64,000 bases of DNA from Plasmodiophora brassicae (GCA_039704465.1 JASFAU010000018.1:558001-622000), one strand, 5' to 3'; positions 1 to 11,142 are shown, counted from the first letter of the stretch. Made by a program: numbers and translations. Notes: generated by a model from the letters alone, not told the origin.

Positions 1-289
1 GGACGCACAGTTAACCCTGACTCGGACCCCATGACAAGAGGCTGGTTTCCCGATACAAACGTTTCATGTTGTTGAGTTTGTTGTCCGAGGGCGCTCCTTG
101 GTCCGCAACCATCGCCTCATCGGCATCGCGATAAATAAAGAGACGCTCCTGAAGCAAACAGCACGCGCTCGCGGACAGTAACTCGCCGCACAGCACGTGC
201 CGTCGCGTGATGCGTCACCACTCACCAGAGACTTGCGCATGCTGTAACTGCGTTGCTCATTCACGAACTCCCCGCGGTACACGCTCGTC

Positions 290-2152
290 ATGGGCCTGGA
301 GTACGGCCTGGCGTCCCTCTGCGCGGACCGCTGCTGCGTCGTGGAACGCCGACGTCATCGCCGGCATGATGCTAATTTACGACGACACGTGCTGCCGTCG
401 GCCTTTGTCCTGGCGTGTCTGCTGGTGACCGGGTCGGCATCATGCGCGAACGACGATCAGTGCGGGGCCTTTCATCTGTGCAAGGCTGGCGCGTGCGTCG
501 TCAGGTCGGTCTTGGACGATTTCCGACCGATGGACGATACGCTGGGGACGGTTGCCGTGTTCGTTGGCGCTGCTCTGGCCGCCGGTGGTGGTCTAGGTAC
601 ATAGGGCACTGTTCGCAGGGACACAGCATGCCTTGTCAACCTCTGGCGGTGGTGCAGGCGGCGGTGGCATATTCGTCCCGGTTCTCGTACTTATCGTCGG
701 CATGTCGACAAAGCAGGCCATCCCGATCTCGCAGTCCATCATCTTTGGAGGATCGCTCGTCAACATGGCCTTCAACATCGGACAAAAGCACCCGATTGTT
801 CACGAACGACCGCTGATCGATTACTCAGTCACCGTCATGTTCACGCCCATGCTGCTGGCAGGTACACTGCAGTGCTGGTCGTCGTTCCCCGTTCCCTCTG
901 TTGACGCTTCGACGCAGGGACGTCGGTTGGTGTCATCCTGAACGTTGTGTTCCCTACGTGGGTCATTATCGTTATTCTGCTCGTCGCGCTCGGCTATACG
1001 ACGTTCCGGACGACGATGAAAGCTCGTGCTGCATGGGAACGAGAGAGACGCCCGTATGCGTTGCAAGTCTCCATGGCCCAGGTCAGCAATTCGTCGCTGC
1101 GGTCTGCGAGTCAACCCGAGGCGGACCCGTCTCCTGAGCTGGGCCTCTTGCTGAAGAAGGACCTGTCGACCGTCGGCGAGAAGGCCGCCATCGTTGGGAT
1201 CTGGCTGGTTGTCCTCGCCGTCCAGTTGCTCAAGTCGAGCCGACGCGGGTGTAAGGCGACCCGGTCACCTGTGGCCGGCCAGTAGTCATCTGATATGCAT
1301 GCAGCCTCGTCCCTGTTCGGTATCGCCGCCTGCTCGTCCGCATACTGGGCCGTCACCGTGTCCTCCCTGGTCGTACTGGCCGCTCTGACGGTTGCCATCG
1401 GTCGCGTCTATGCGGCTCGTACAGAGCGTAAGCTGGCGTGCGGATGGAAACCCAGGGTTTGCCTCTGTCATCCTGCCTTCCCACCGGCCACGTTGCTGAC
1501 GTTGCAAGCAGCCGTCGGATATCGTGTGGACCAGCCGGTCGATATATCTGTATCCCCTCATGTCGGCTGTGGCCGGCCTCCTGGGAGGTTTGGTCGGTAT
1601 CGGCGGTGGTAGGTTGATCACATAGTCGCTTACCTGTTCCCGACGCTCCGCCTAACGCCCTTGCCGCATGCGTTGTGCAGGCATGATTCTGGGCCCGTTG
1701 CTGATCGAGCTGAAGATGCCCCATCAAGTGGTAGCGGCTACCTCCGCCATGGCCGTCGTATGTGCCGCGTTTATCACGGTGAACCAGCACTGAGCAGGCG
1801 TCCCATAGTTCCTCACCGCGTCGTCCGCCATTGTTCTGTATGCGACTCTCGGTAGGGCGCGCGCGCTGTCGTCGTTGCGTTTCTGCTCGCTCCTCGGCTG
1901 ACTGTGGGGTTAGGATCCCTAATCGTGTCGTACGCGGTCTGGTACTTCTTCGTCGGCTTGCTGTCTACGCTGGTAGGCCAGCTCGTGTTTATGTTCCTAG
2001 TTCGGAAGTACAACCGGACGTCGTTCATCGTGATCGCCATTGCCGTGGTCATCGGCGCGGCGACTTGCATGATGACCGTCAGCGGCGTGCTGTCCACCGT
2101 CCAGCAGGTGAAGGCGGGACAGGATTTCTTCGCGTTGTCGTCTCCATGCTAA
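290..2152 (+). CDS. TauE/SafE family membrane transporter (sulfite/organosulfonate exporter-like)
   Basis: Eight exons: 290-596, 658-861, 918-1250, 1305-1456, 1512-1608, 1681-1757, 1809-1851, 1914-2152; phases close to give 483 aa. A signal-like hydrophobic stretch and a Cys-rich lumenal segment precede two homologous halves, each opening with the Gly-rich family motif: GGGLGGGGIFVP in the first, LVGIGGGMILGP in the second. Between and after them are several transmembrane helices typical of the family. TauE/SafE proteins export sulfite or other small sulfur anions and sit in plasma or internal membranes; the substrate here cannot be told. The first ATG used (290) is uncertain, because the residues before the signal-like stretch are Arg/Cys-rich and an upstream exon is possible. 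Intron ends are all GT-AG; several donors are near-consensus (GTAAGG, GTAGGT, GTATGT). Confidence 0.88.
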
Positions 2153-2159
2153 CCCCCCT

Positions 2160-2828
2160 TTACGATCCAATATTACTCTATGGCAAATGTGCATACAACT
2201 TCTCCTGGCCGCAGCGGATACGCGTCGGGAGGAGCAGGGTCGGAGGCAACGACATGCCCCCTGATTCTGGTAAGACTTAGCTCTCTTAGATTACCTGGTA
2301 CCGAGTAATATTGCCAATGGCATGCTATACGTACCTTCCTTGATGCCATCACTCGGTTCGCGGGAACTGGCACCGAAACGCGTTCGTCGACTTCCTGACT
2401 CGGTATAGCCTGGACGTGTTCTGGCGCTCGGTCAGGTGCTTGATCGTACTCCGGCTCTCACCAGTCGAGGCGCCTGCCGTCTTGGCGAGCTTCACCAAAC
2501 GTCTCCCGGGTATCCAGGTGTGGTTATGCCGTTTCACACTAGTCTAGGTACTCGTCCTGGCGTTATGGTACCGTATTCTCGACGACGAGGCCATGGTATT
2601 AGGACTGGGCAGTCATCGGCAACTCGCTGCCCACTGCGAGTGTCCTTCCCGGGGAGCGCCCGTCACACAATCAGCAGTATACGACGCTGGTTCTCCAGCA
2701 GAGGCTCGCCATATGCTATTGCTGCCGCTGCTCAGACAGAGCACTGTGGGCGCGGTCGGTTCGGAACCACAAGAGAGACATGCGCATGCTGCTGGGCCAC
2801 CGCCAGGCCAAGCTAACATCGGTCAGCG
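2160..2828 (+). other. No confident gene; exon-like open stretches
   Basis: This stretch between the TauE gene and the inverted repeat has no ORF I can name. On the plus strand, about 2352-2550 and 2640-2835 read as protein-like segments with many Arg/Leu/His residues. They could be exons of a membrane protein truncated by the neighbouring inverted repeat, but I could not join them in one convincing frame. Confidence 0.2.
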
Positions 2829-2831
2829 AGA

Positions 2832-3216
2832 TATTCCCGATGCTCTAACAGGTCGCTAACATCGTCTCACATTGAGGTCCCTCTCCCGTTTGTATGCGAT
2901 GGTGATAAACGGACGCTTGGCGATAAGGGTTCAGAAAGGGTACAGACCTCGTGCAACCCGTTGTATCTCTGCCTATCGGTACTGACTCCTGTATCAGGTG
3001 ACACGGGACTAGGGCGAATGATGAAATATTCGATTGCGAATGCTCTGGACGCTGAGCTCGAGAATGCTGCGTTCGACTCCAAATGGACAGACGGATCGTC
3101 CACTGCTGCCGAGCTTCGTATTCTGATAATCTAGTGGCTCTACCGTGAGGGGAAGATGCACCGGTATTTCGAAAAGACAGGGTGCAGGCTTGGCACCACG
3201 ACCCCCTCGCTGAGCC
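2832..3216 (+). repeat. Left arm of a large imperfect inverted repeat (partial transposase copy)
   Basis: This segment is the reverse complement of 3415-3921, apart from substitutions and a larger internal deletion. Read on the plus strand it carries the same C-terminal transposase codons as the right arm, including the exon after the intron and the same in-frame TAG. It lacks the stretch coding the DDE-family PPNVT..QP motif that the right arm keeps. The arms are separated by about 200 bp, which is the C-terminal tail of the minus-strand transposase. Confidence 0.85.
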
Positions 3217-3226
3217 TCCGGAACTA

Positions 3227-5225
3227 TTAGACGTAGCTGTACCTACTGTGGAGGGGCAATTGGTGCGAGTTCACGACGACGACACCGCTGTCCTCATCAT
3301 TGCTCTCGTCAGAGGTGGTGCTCTCGATCTCCGACTCGGACTCGACGTCAACGGTGAATCGTGTAGGTGGCACAAAGACGTAATCCTTCAGCCCCTTGGA
3401 TCGAGATTTCGCTCAGCGAGGGGGACGTAGTGCCAAGCATGCATCCTGTCTTTTCGAAATACCGGTACATCTTCCCCTCACGGCAGAGCCTCTCCCAGAC
3501 GTCGCCAACCCACTAGGTTATCAGAATACGACGCTCGGCAGCAGTGGACGATCCGTCTGTCCATTTGGAGTCGAACGCAGCATTCCCGAGCTCAGCGTCC
3601 AGAGCATTCGCAATCGAATATTTCATCATTCGCCCTAGTCCCGTGTCACCTGATACAGGAGTCAGTATCTATAGGCAGAGATACAACGACAGTGCGATAT
3701 ACCTGGTTGCACGAGGTCTGTAACATTCGGTGGGAAATACATCAACCTGCCCAGCGGCGAAATCGCCGACTGGAACCGAGGATCCTTGTGCGCGTCCAAA
3801 TTGTCGGACCCTGACCCTTTCTGAACCCTTATCGTCAAGCGTACGTTTATCATCTTCGCATACAAACGGGAGAGGGACCTCGATGTGAGACAATGTTAGC
3901 GAACTGTTAGAGCATCGGAATCCTCTTTGATACCTGGTCGAAGTTGAAGAGCGATGAGGGTGGGATTGGTTTTGTTTCGTGTTGTTCCCACAGTTGTTGG
4001 TGGAACTGAATTATCGCCGGCTTGTGCGCGTTCGAATCGCATTTCTTGAGGTTGTTCGACCGCTTGATCGAGAATCCGTGGCGTTCGATGAACCCTGAGT
4101 AGTACCAGGATTTCGACAGCTTGATGCTGGAGGCATGCAAGGAGTCAACAACACCAGGCATGTTGCGGATTCTTCTGGTTTGGCGAATCACCCGGCACTT
4201 CTTGACCTTATACCCTGTGGAAAGATAAGCACGAGGTTCGCAAACTGTAGTTGGAGGCACATTGCAACCTCGTCTGTCGACGCTCCTCGAGTTGCCGAAG
4301 AGAAGTCAACCAGAACCGGTTGAATGTAGTCTTTCTGGTCATGCCTTTATCGTCGGCAGCCTTGGACCGGGTATACTTTTTCTAAGTTGACCCAGCGCAA
4401 CACAGTACTAGGTAGTTGAGAGACCAGAGGAAGTCGCGATATCGTCAACCGCCACAGATACGAGGAACTTCTTCCCGGTCTGCTGCTCCTCCTCAGCGAT
4501 CTCGTCCAGAAAATTGGCATTGAACGCGAAATCGCTCCGCCGTCGTTTGTCACATCCACGACGAGGCGGGGTTTGCCGGTTGTCGTCCGTTTCGGCATCT
4601 GTGCACGAAATACTTACGATGCGCCTTGCAGCTGACAGGACGAAGTGTACCTTTGGCGTTCTCGGGCAGGTGCAATTTAACATGTTGAATATAAGCCTGT
4701 TTCGTTCTGCACCGCTTCTTGCACGTCGTGCACGTCAGCACATCATCCACGAAGTCTGGACACCGGGGTGACACGAAGGTGTTTCCTGAAGTCTTCGACT
4801 TCAGAAGCCCCGCGCCGAAGACCTTGTGCAGAGACGACTGCGATATTCTGCTTGCGCTTGAGTGGGATGTTCCACTTGCATGAGATATGCCTATTGTTCG
4901 CACTTTACCATGAATAACACAACGCAAGGACGCTGTCAGGCATACACGTACTGGAAGATGCTCGTGACGGCTCTGCTCTGGCTTCAGCCTTCGAAGCTGG
5001 GTCTGGCGAAGCAAGCTGCAGTGCATTTTCTGTCGACAGTTGAGTGTGATTTTTCAGATGCATTGCACCTTTGTCATAACACAATCGCGAAACGGTGGGC
5101 GGATCGCCTCGCCTGAGTTCACCGATGATCGCTTGTTCCATCGAGCGAAACTCGTCCTCGGTAAGGACGCCTTCGCTAAGGAGTGTGGACAGCTCTCGCA
5201 TACGCGCAATACATTCGGCCGACAT
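3227..5225 (-). pseudogene. Relic of a DDE-superfamily (pogo/jerky-like) transposase with SHOCT-like and C2H2 segments
   Basis: On the minus strand the remains appear in order. At 5225-5110 is a SHOCT-like segment (SEGVLTEDEFRSMEQAI). At about 4760-4690 is a C2H2 finger (CTTCKKRC...QHVKLH). At 4260-3930 is the HTH/R-rich part ending in FNFDQV. At about 3890-3840 is VPLPFVCEDDKRTLDDKG. At about 3740 are a DNLDAH segment and PPNVTDLVQP. The C-terminus, GLKDYVFVPP plus an acidic Ser/Glu tail, ends at TAA 3227-3229. Roughly 100 codons of the catalytic core are deleted after the KGSERV stretch. There is at least one in-frame TAG and one frame change before the tail, so it cannot be functional. Family recognition rests on these motifs; the exact superfamily branch is inference. 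Confidence 0.7.
3415..3921 (-). repeat. Right arm of the inverted repeat (3' part of DDE transposase)
   Basis: This arm is part of the minus-strand transposase relic. Near 3725-3735 it keeps the family motif FPPNVTDLVQP, then an intron-like segment and a reading that continues DTGLGRMMKYSI and WVGDVWERL. An in-frame TAG lies just before the Trp. It pairs with 2832-3216 over most of its length; about 120 bp are present here and missing from the left arm. Confidence 0.85.
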
Positions 5226-5328
5226 CGTCCGAACCAGCGACTCAGTACGTCAAAGGTATCGCTCCCGGTACACCGACAAAAACACTGTCCAATCACCGCG
5301 TTCAGTCTGTCCAGACCCCCTGAAATGC

Positions 5329-5742
5329 GCGTGCGATTAAAATCCCTCATTCCACGGGCCGCGCCCCACGGGGTTGCGCGCAAAATTTGCTGTGCGCGAG
5401 TGGGGTTCCCCGAAGGGCGAGTTGGGGGGAGTCGAGGCTCGTGTCTTGTGGTTTCCGATGTCTGAGGGAGGCGTCCAAGCGTCAGGGTTACAGTGCTCCG
5501 TCTGTGAACGCCTGTTTTCGAGTCGCAGCTCGCTTAATAAGCATGCCAAGACGCATGCCGAGCATCGTGTCGTCTGCCCGTTCGATGGTTGCGGCAGGAC
5601 TTATGCGACTTCGGCATCTCTTGGCAACCACGTCCGCGACAAGCATCATCATGGTATGGGGTCGTTGAGCACTGCTAAGTCCAATTTCCGATGCGACCTT
5701 TGCGATGCGATGTTCCCCAGAAGGTCATCGTTAATGGCCATC
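5329..5742 (+). repeat. Left terminal inverted repeat of the MULE
   Basis: It matches the reverse complement of about 8683-9061. It extends past the likely start codon and covers the part of transposase exon 1 coding two complete zinc fingers and the start of a third. Compared with the right copy it has one block of replaced sequence at about 5436-5458, where the right copy has short repeats of GGGGGAGTC. Confidence 0.9.
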
Positions 5743-7963
5743 CAAGCAAGTCTCGAGAGAAAGAAGGGCATAGCGTCGGACGACGCTACAGCAACAGACG
5801 ATTATTTGCGAGAACTTCGGTCGAGCGATTGCTCATGGGATCCGGTGCTGCATTACAAACGTACGTTTGACGTGTTAGTTAGTCGATAATATTTCCGAAT
5901 AACTTGTTGGTGTCAGCATGCGGAATCGGCGACGACAGTTTACCACTTAAGATGGACGATTTCTTTCTCGTTCTCATGACGAAGGCGCAGCGAGATTTGC
6001 TGTTGCGTTTCGGAAATAGCCTTATTGCTATAGATGCAACTCATCAATTGACGATGCACGGGTTCCTGTTGACAACGATCCTGGTCGTTGACCAAGACAC
6101 CAACAGTGGCCTGCCAGTGTGTTTCTGTCTGAGTTCAGGAGTGAGTGAGTCATTTATCCGACCAATGTTCGACGTTATAAAGGTAATTTGCACCTACGAC
6201 AACAGTTCCTAAATTCGGTACGTATACTGATAACATTTCAGTCTCGCCTCCCTGAGTCCTTTGCTCCAACGACAATGATTTCGGACGACGATAATGTCTG
6301 CTGGAACGTCGCTCGATCGGTGTTTCCGACGCTGAAGAACCACATATTATGCATATGGCATATTGATAAGAATTGGAGACGTCAGGTTTGTTCTCTCATA
6401 TCATTACACTTTTTACCTTCTTGACTTGTGTGCAGTGTAGAGAGAAAATTCGGGATCAAGGTGTTCGGCTTAGGGTCTATAAAGAGTTATGCGTTCTTAG
6501 GCGCATCCGTTCCGTTCCAGAGTTCGAGCAAGCTCTCTGCGCATTCATGTCGTCACTACGGGACGAAGACGCAGCTGCAGACTTCAGGGTATCAGTGGCT
6601 CTCTATGGTATTTCTCCAAGTATTGTGTATTTAATTGTTGCGATGCAGACCTACTTCGAGAAGTACTATATTCCCCGCAAAGAGATGTGGGCAATATGCT
6701 ACCGACATTGTGAACTACCTGGGACCACTGCTCATCCGGAGGCCTTCCATCGAGTTCTTAAGTACGTGTACCTGCATGGCAAACGATGTCGTCGTGTCCT
6801 GCTCCTACTTCGTGCTTTGAAGCGTCTTGTTAAGGACCTTGTTTTTCAGTATCGACTGTAGGTGTCTGTCGTAAAGAGACCCCAATGGCTGGTACTTATT
6901 TGCGGTCATATACAGAAAGGGGACTGCATTTGATCGTCGAGGCTGCAGTAGACGGCTTCGCAGTCGGATACATTCAGCACTCACGATCAGTCGCGACGCG
7001 GTGGGACAGTTATCCGGCCAAACCTGGTCCGTTCGAGGTAGTAATCGCGACAAAGCATACGTCGTCGCCCAGATCGGACCTTCAAGTTCCTGCCAGCGTA
7101 TGTGGCCGCTTAGAGTCTTACCTTCATATTCCCATCATCTGAGCTTCTTAGGGCACCGTTTTGCTATCTACGGCGACGAAGACCGGTCGGAATCTTCCGA
7201 GGACGAAGCGTCTCAACCGTTCGATGCTTGCAAGGCGTTTCGCATTTGTGGAGTCTGTCGACACTCACATTCATGCGAATGCGCCGACTATCACTCGGGA
7301 GAAACATGCAAGCACATACTGGCGACCGGACTCGCCTTGGGATGTTGGCATCCTGATACGATTACCACACAAGAGCACCGGCAAGCACCAGTCAGCATTT
7401 CAATCATCGATTCCCGAGAATCGCCGGCAGATGACGGCGAACATGCTGATGACGTTCCGCATCAAGAGGGCGAGCTAATGCACGATCATTCTTTGCCGGC
7501 ACCTGACGACGGCATCGCAGAGACCGAGCATCTGAGGCTCGGGATGAGTATTTATCGACACTACAAGGTACCAAGACAAATGTTCTAATCGCGAGTATTG
7601 AATTACTATTCGGCGCAGGAGTTGGGTTTCCGAATCCAGTCGATGTCGACCATGTTGGAATCATCTGGACCTTGCACCCATGAGCAGTTAGCTGCACTAC
7701 GGGATTTGGCTGATGCATTACCCAACGTAGTAACAGCTGCATCAGAAGCCTGCAATCGTCTTCGTGCCGCCCCGTGCTTCAACGGTGTTGACAAGGAGCG
7801 TGTTGGTTCTCGTGCAGGTTTTGAACGGCAAATACGTTTTCCTGCAAAGAAGAAAGCAGACACTAACAGGAAACGGCATCGTGGATTGTCGGGCCCGACC
7901 GATGAGGAGACTGCGTCCATTCTGTCGAAGATGTTGCAGCCAAATGAAGGTCTGTCTCCGTAA
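5458..7963 (+). CDS. MULE transposase with C2H2 fingers, MULE catalytic domain and SWIM finger
   Basis: Seven exons: 5458-5860, 5917-6182, 6242-6385, 6436-6588, 6649-6857, 6949-7567, 7619-7963; exact phase closure gives 712 aa. The N-terminus has C2H2 fingers (CSVCERLF...HAKTH; CPFDGCGRTY...HVRDKHHH; CDLCDAMF). The catalytic core follows with IAIDATHQLTMHGFLL and DQDTNSGLPVCFCL, matching the MULE DDE domain, then the CIWHIDKNWRR stretch with its conserved Trp/His. A SWIM finger (SCECADYHSGETCKHI) lies near residue 500. The C-terminus is basic (FPAKKKADTNRKRHRG). It would cut and rejoin the element at its TIRs. ATG 5458 was chosen because it directly precedes the first finger; an in-frame start at 5374 is possible. 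Nothing looks broken. Confidence 0.87.
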
Positions 7964-8048
7964 CCATTCTGTTTAGATATCCTTCATTGACATTTGGTCT
8001 GAACACAGATGCTAGTCTCGTTCAACTCCGAGGTATAACGGAGACTGC

Positions 8049-8521
8049 TTGGAGCCTACAATGTGTCTGTCGCTGATCATGGCTGTCGGATCAGAAAGTG
8101 GCGAAGCGTCACCAGCAGCAAATGACGAGGTGCGCAATGACCAGTATGAGTGGCGACACGTCGACTTCGATCGTCAGTTACCCATTATTTGCCTTTTCGG
8201 TACCCAACTGATACGGTTGGTTCTTATGCAGCGAATACTGGCGTTGGTCTTCTGCCGCCGGTACCTATACCGATGTGCAATGATGCAGAATCGTCTCGCA
8301 GGTACAACAGCTACGTTGCCGAGCTCGTCCGTCGTCAAAGAGAGTACAACCGTGCTCGGGGCGGTGAGATCCGATGCGACAGGTGCGAGGCTGTCGGCCT
8401 CGCAGTCAATGAAACCCACTTTGGTGGATGTCCAATGGAAATGCCGCTTATACCACCGGATCACATCATCGACGAGGCACTGCTGGAGTCAATGATTTGG
8501 TCGGAGTTCCGTGCCAGATAG
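8049..8521 (+). CDS. Second ORF of the MULE, unknown
   Basis: Between the transposase and the right TIR the plus strand has two overlapping open frames (8049-8495 and 8150-8521). The second contains YNSYVAELVRRQREYNRARG and a Cys pair CDRCEAVGL followed by GGCPMEMPLIPP, which could bind a metal. I do not recognise it. A short intron near 8200-8231 may join the two frames. Mutator elements often carry a second gene, so an accessory protein is plausible. Confidence 0.4.
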
Positions 8522-8682
8522 CGCTGTTGAAATAAACCTGGCATGCTATGGTGGCAACGTGGCGGAAATTCGTCAACCGTCTAGAACGTGTACTCGACGG
8601 TGGATACCTCACGTGAGTGGATCTTCCAGTATGTCAGAAAGGCGGAGAAGATACGACCAGGCGAATAAGACCTGTCGGAGAT

Positions 8683-9061
8683 GGACCATTAACGAGGACC
8701 TTCTGGGGTACATCGCATCGGAAATTCGATTTAGAAGTGCTCAGCGATCCCATAACCCAATGATGCTTGTCGCAAACGTGATTGCGAAGAGATGCCGAAG
8801 TCGCATACTTTCTGCTGCTACCATCGAACGGGCAAACGACACGATGCTCGGGGCATGCTTGTTAAGCGAACTGCGACTCGCAAACAAGCGTTCACAGACG
8901 GAGCACCCTGACGCTTGGGCGCCTCCCTCAGACCTCGACTCCCCCGACTCCCCCGACTCCCCCCAACTCGCCCTTCGGGGAACCCCACTCGCGCACAGCA
9001 AATTTTGCGCGCAACCCCGTGTGGGGCGCGGCCCGTGGAATGAGGGATTTTAATCGCACGC
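8683..9061 (-). repeat. Right terminal inverted repeat of the MULE
   Basis: It is the reverse complement of the left TIR. On the minus strand it reads the same zinc-finger region (QASG..CSVCERLF), but with small deletions and frame changes, so no open copy remains here. Its outer end is followed directly by the second TSD copy. Confidence 0.9.
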
Positions 9062-9173
9062 CTGAAATGCATTCAGTCTTTCTAATAAGACCCTGAAATG
9101 CGTAAGTCTTTCTAATAAGACCCTGAAATGCGTAAGTCTTTCTAATAAGACCTTGAAATGCGTAAGTCTGGAG
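9062..9173 (+). repeat. 30-bp tandem repeat array, insertion site of the MULE
   Basis: About three and a half copies of a 30-bp unit, CTGAAATGCGTAAGTCTTTC followed by TAATAAGACC. The first copy is 31 bp with a variant centre. The sequence left of the element (about 5300-5328) resembles the end of another unit (TTCAGTCTG...GACC before CTGAAATGC). The transposon therefore appears to have landed inside this array, using CTGAAATGC as its target. Confidence 0.85.
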
Positions 9174-9325
9174 CATGAAAAACCCAGCCTTTTGGGTCAT
9201 AAACGGGTTTGGTTTAGCATCCAGGGCTGATTAGAAGGAACCTTAATAGGAGGAGTTATACTGTAGGCGATGGAGCGGGCGCCTGCGTTATTCCCTGATG
9301 AAGCGAATGTTAAGGTGGACCGTTC

Positions 9326-10920
9326 ATGCGTACCGTCGGATCAGCCGGGACAATGGGTACCACGGCGAGGGCGGCGCAGGCGAAGAACAAGTTCGAGCAG
9401 ATTGTGTTCGAGATCGAGGAGTTTACGGAACACGTTCCGGTTCGCGATGCGCTCGTCGTTGTTCGCTGGGTAAGGACGGTGGTGATCGCCGGCGCAACGA
9501 AGGTCCTCTTTTCGCTGAACGCGGCCAGGTGCGGCACCTGATGGAGGTCCGAGAGGCGTCTGTCGACGATGGCGTCGTTCAGGACCAGACGACGAAGTAC
9601 GCCTGCCTTCTCCTCGACCAGGTCCAGAAACGGCGCCTGCTGGTACCGTTCGACACGAACCCGCCTACCGATGGCACCATCTGTCGTCTCCCGTCCACAC
9701 TGGTACGTCATCATCGTCGTCGTCGTCACCGTCGCCAGCACATCGCGCTCAACGTTCGGTAGCGTATCCCTGACGTCGGTCGCGTTCGGGCGCGGGTCAG
9801 ACACTGCTCGACACGGTACCGCCTGCTGTGGAACAAAGCGTTCTTCAGCGTACGCCGCGAACAACCATTTGCCACCAGATCCGCTGTCCCATCGGCACCG
9901 GCACCATCGTCGTCGCCGCTGGCCACGTCTTACCAGTCGGCGACGCCCAAACGCCCTGCGACGTGCGACGTCGAAACGGATACGACAAGCCCAGCGCCTT
10001 CGTCACGAAGCTCGTCGCGCGACGGTCGACCTGATGCCCGCCACGTCGCCGAGACGAACGGAACGCTCCGGAAAGGCGACAGCAATTCGCGTCGTGCATC
10101 GTCGAGACGGAAATCGTTATCGTCGTTGTCGTCGTCGTCGTCGTCGTCGTCGCTGAACAGTACCGCGACGTTGCGGCACAGCAGGCGACGTCCCGTCCTC
10201 GAGAATCCGGCCATCAACCTCCGGACGACAGCGCCACCTTCGACATCGTCGGCCAGCAGCAGCAGCAGCAGCAGCGGCATGCCCTCGAGGCGCGGCAGCA
10301 GGCGCTCCCCTGTCCAACGCATCGGGCAGAACGCGTGTGCCGCGTCCCCCAAGACGACGAGGGATGCGGGAACGCAGACGACAGGCCCACGAACGTCTAT
10401 CTCAGTACGACGCAGCAGCGTTCCACAAGCGACGCTGCTGTCCTCGTCGTCAAGCTCACTGTCCTCGTCGTCAGACGGCGGCAGCGTTGCCGACGACGTC
10501 GACGACGATGTCAAGGCGGTCGTTCCGCTGAACGTGTCCGATGCGATACGGCAGGCTCGACTGGACGAACTCGCTGTGGAGCGCGCGGTCAGTCGTGGCG
10601 ACCACCCCCTCCCGTCTGTGCATCGTCAACTGACGCGCACACACACCTAGAGGGTCGACCGGCTGCGACGGGAGCTCGACATCGAGCGTGGGCTCCAGGA
10701 GGCCGTTCAGGGCGACCTCGACCGCGCCCTCCACGACGTCGACGCCGCTGACGCTGACCTCCAGCGCGCGCTCAACGAGACACGCGTCCTGCAGGTCGAG
10801 GTTGCCAACGCGGAACAGGAGCGGCGCGCGCTCGAGGACGTGATCCGGATCGGGGCGGAACGACACGCCGACCGAATCGACGACCTCATGCGGCATAAAC
10901 GTGTATTGCGACATTGGTGA
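9326..10920 (+). CDS. DUF4485 coiled-coil protein (CEP112-like, putative centrosomal)
   Basis: Four exons: 9326-9469, 9529-9702, 9763-10587, 10651-10920; phases close to give 470 aa. Residues ~20-110 match the DUF4485 pattern: VVVRWVRHLMEV, then TTKYACLLLDQVQKRRLLVPFD with a PP motif after it. A long Ser/Thr/Arg-rich low-complexity middle contains poly-Ser runs. The last ~100 residues form a strong coiled coil (RRELDIERGLQEAVQGDLD...). DUF4485 occurs at the N-terminus of centrosomal protein CEP112 and relatives, so a centriole/basal-body role is inferred. ATG 9350 is an alternative start. A second gene with centrosomal relatives (LRR-IQ, 48385-50078) lies in the same window. Confidence 0.72.
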
Positions 10921-10937
10921 AGGTGGGCGCCGCCGCT

Positions 10938-11002
10938 TGACTCATCGCCGTCGTCGAACGTCATGGCGATGTGTCACGCCGCCCCCCGGTGGGCGTGAGT
11001 CA
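10938..11002. promoter_or_regulatory. Pair of inverted TGACTCA sites upstream of the 11143 gene
   Basis: TGACTCATCG at 10938 and TGAGTCATCG at 10996 are 58 bp apart and carry the same 3' flank in opposite senses. The core is the palindromic bZIP (AP-1/GCN4-type) site. A regulatory role is inferred only from position and from similar sites beside other gene starts in the window. Confidence 0.25.
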
Positions 11003-11142
11003 TCGCTCCACCGCCCAACATCGTCGAAGGATCTCGCGCTGTACATCGCCACTTCACTATTGGACGACCGTTTCCCACGAAGCTAAAACGCGCACCCTCG
11101 TCTGTTCGTCATACAGCCAGCGCAGGAGCGTCCACCCCGGCG

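Larger units (their letters stand above)
5329..9061 (+). mobile_element. Mutator-like DNA transposon (MULE), complete with TIRs and 9-bp TSD
   Basis: The element is 3733 bp. Its ends are near-identical inverted repeats beginning GCGTGCGATTAAAATCCCTC. It is flanked on both sides by CTGAAATGC (5320-5328 and 9062-9070), the 9-bp target duplication length expected of Mutator transposition. Inside are an intact spliced transposase and a second smaller ORF. The TIRs are about 0.4 kb and differ mainly by small insertions, which points to recent movement. Confidence 0.93.

Noticed and set aside
3415..3921. In-frame TAG in the transposase as a sign of a reassigned stop codon
   Set aside because: All intact genes in the window end with TAA, TAG or TGA used normally, and the relic also has a frameshift and a deletion.
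9310..9864. 184-codon minus-strand ORF
   Set aside because: Lies opposite exons 1-3 of the DUF4485 gene, and its composition is Thr/Val-rich without motifs.
10471..10914. 147-codon minus-strand ORF opposite the DUF4485 gene's last exons
   Set aside because: It is the antisense of a strong coiled-coil exon; the plus strand has splice-phase support and better composition.
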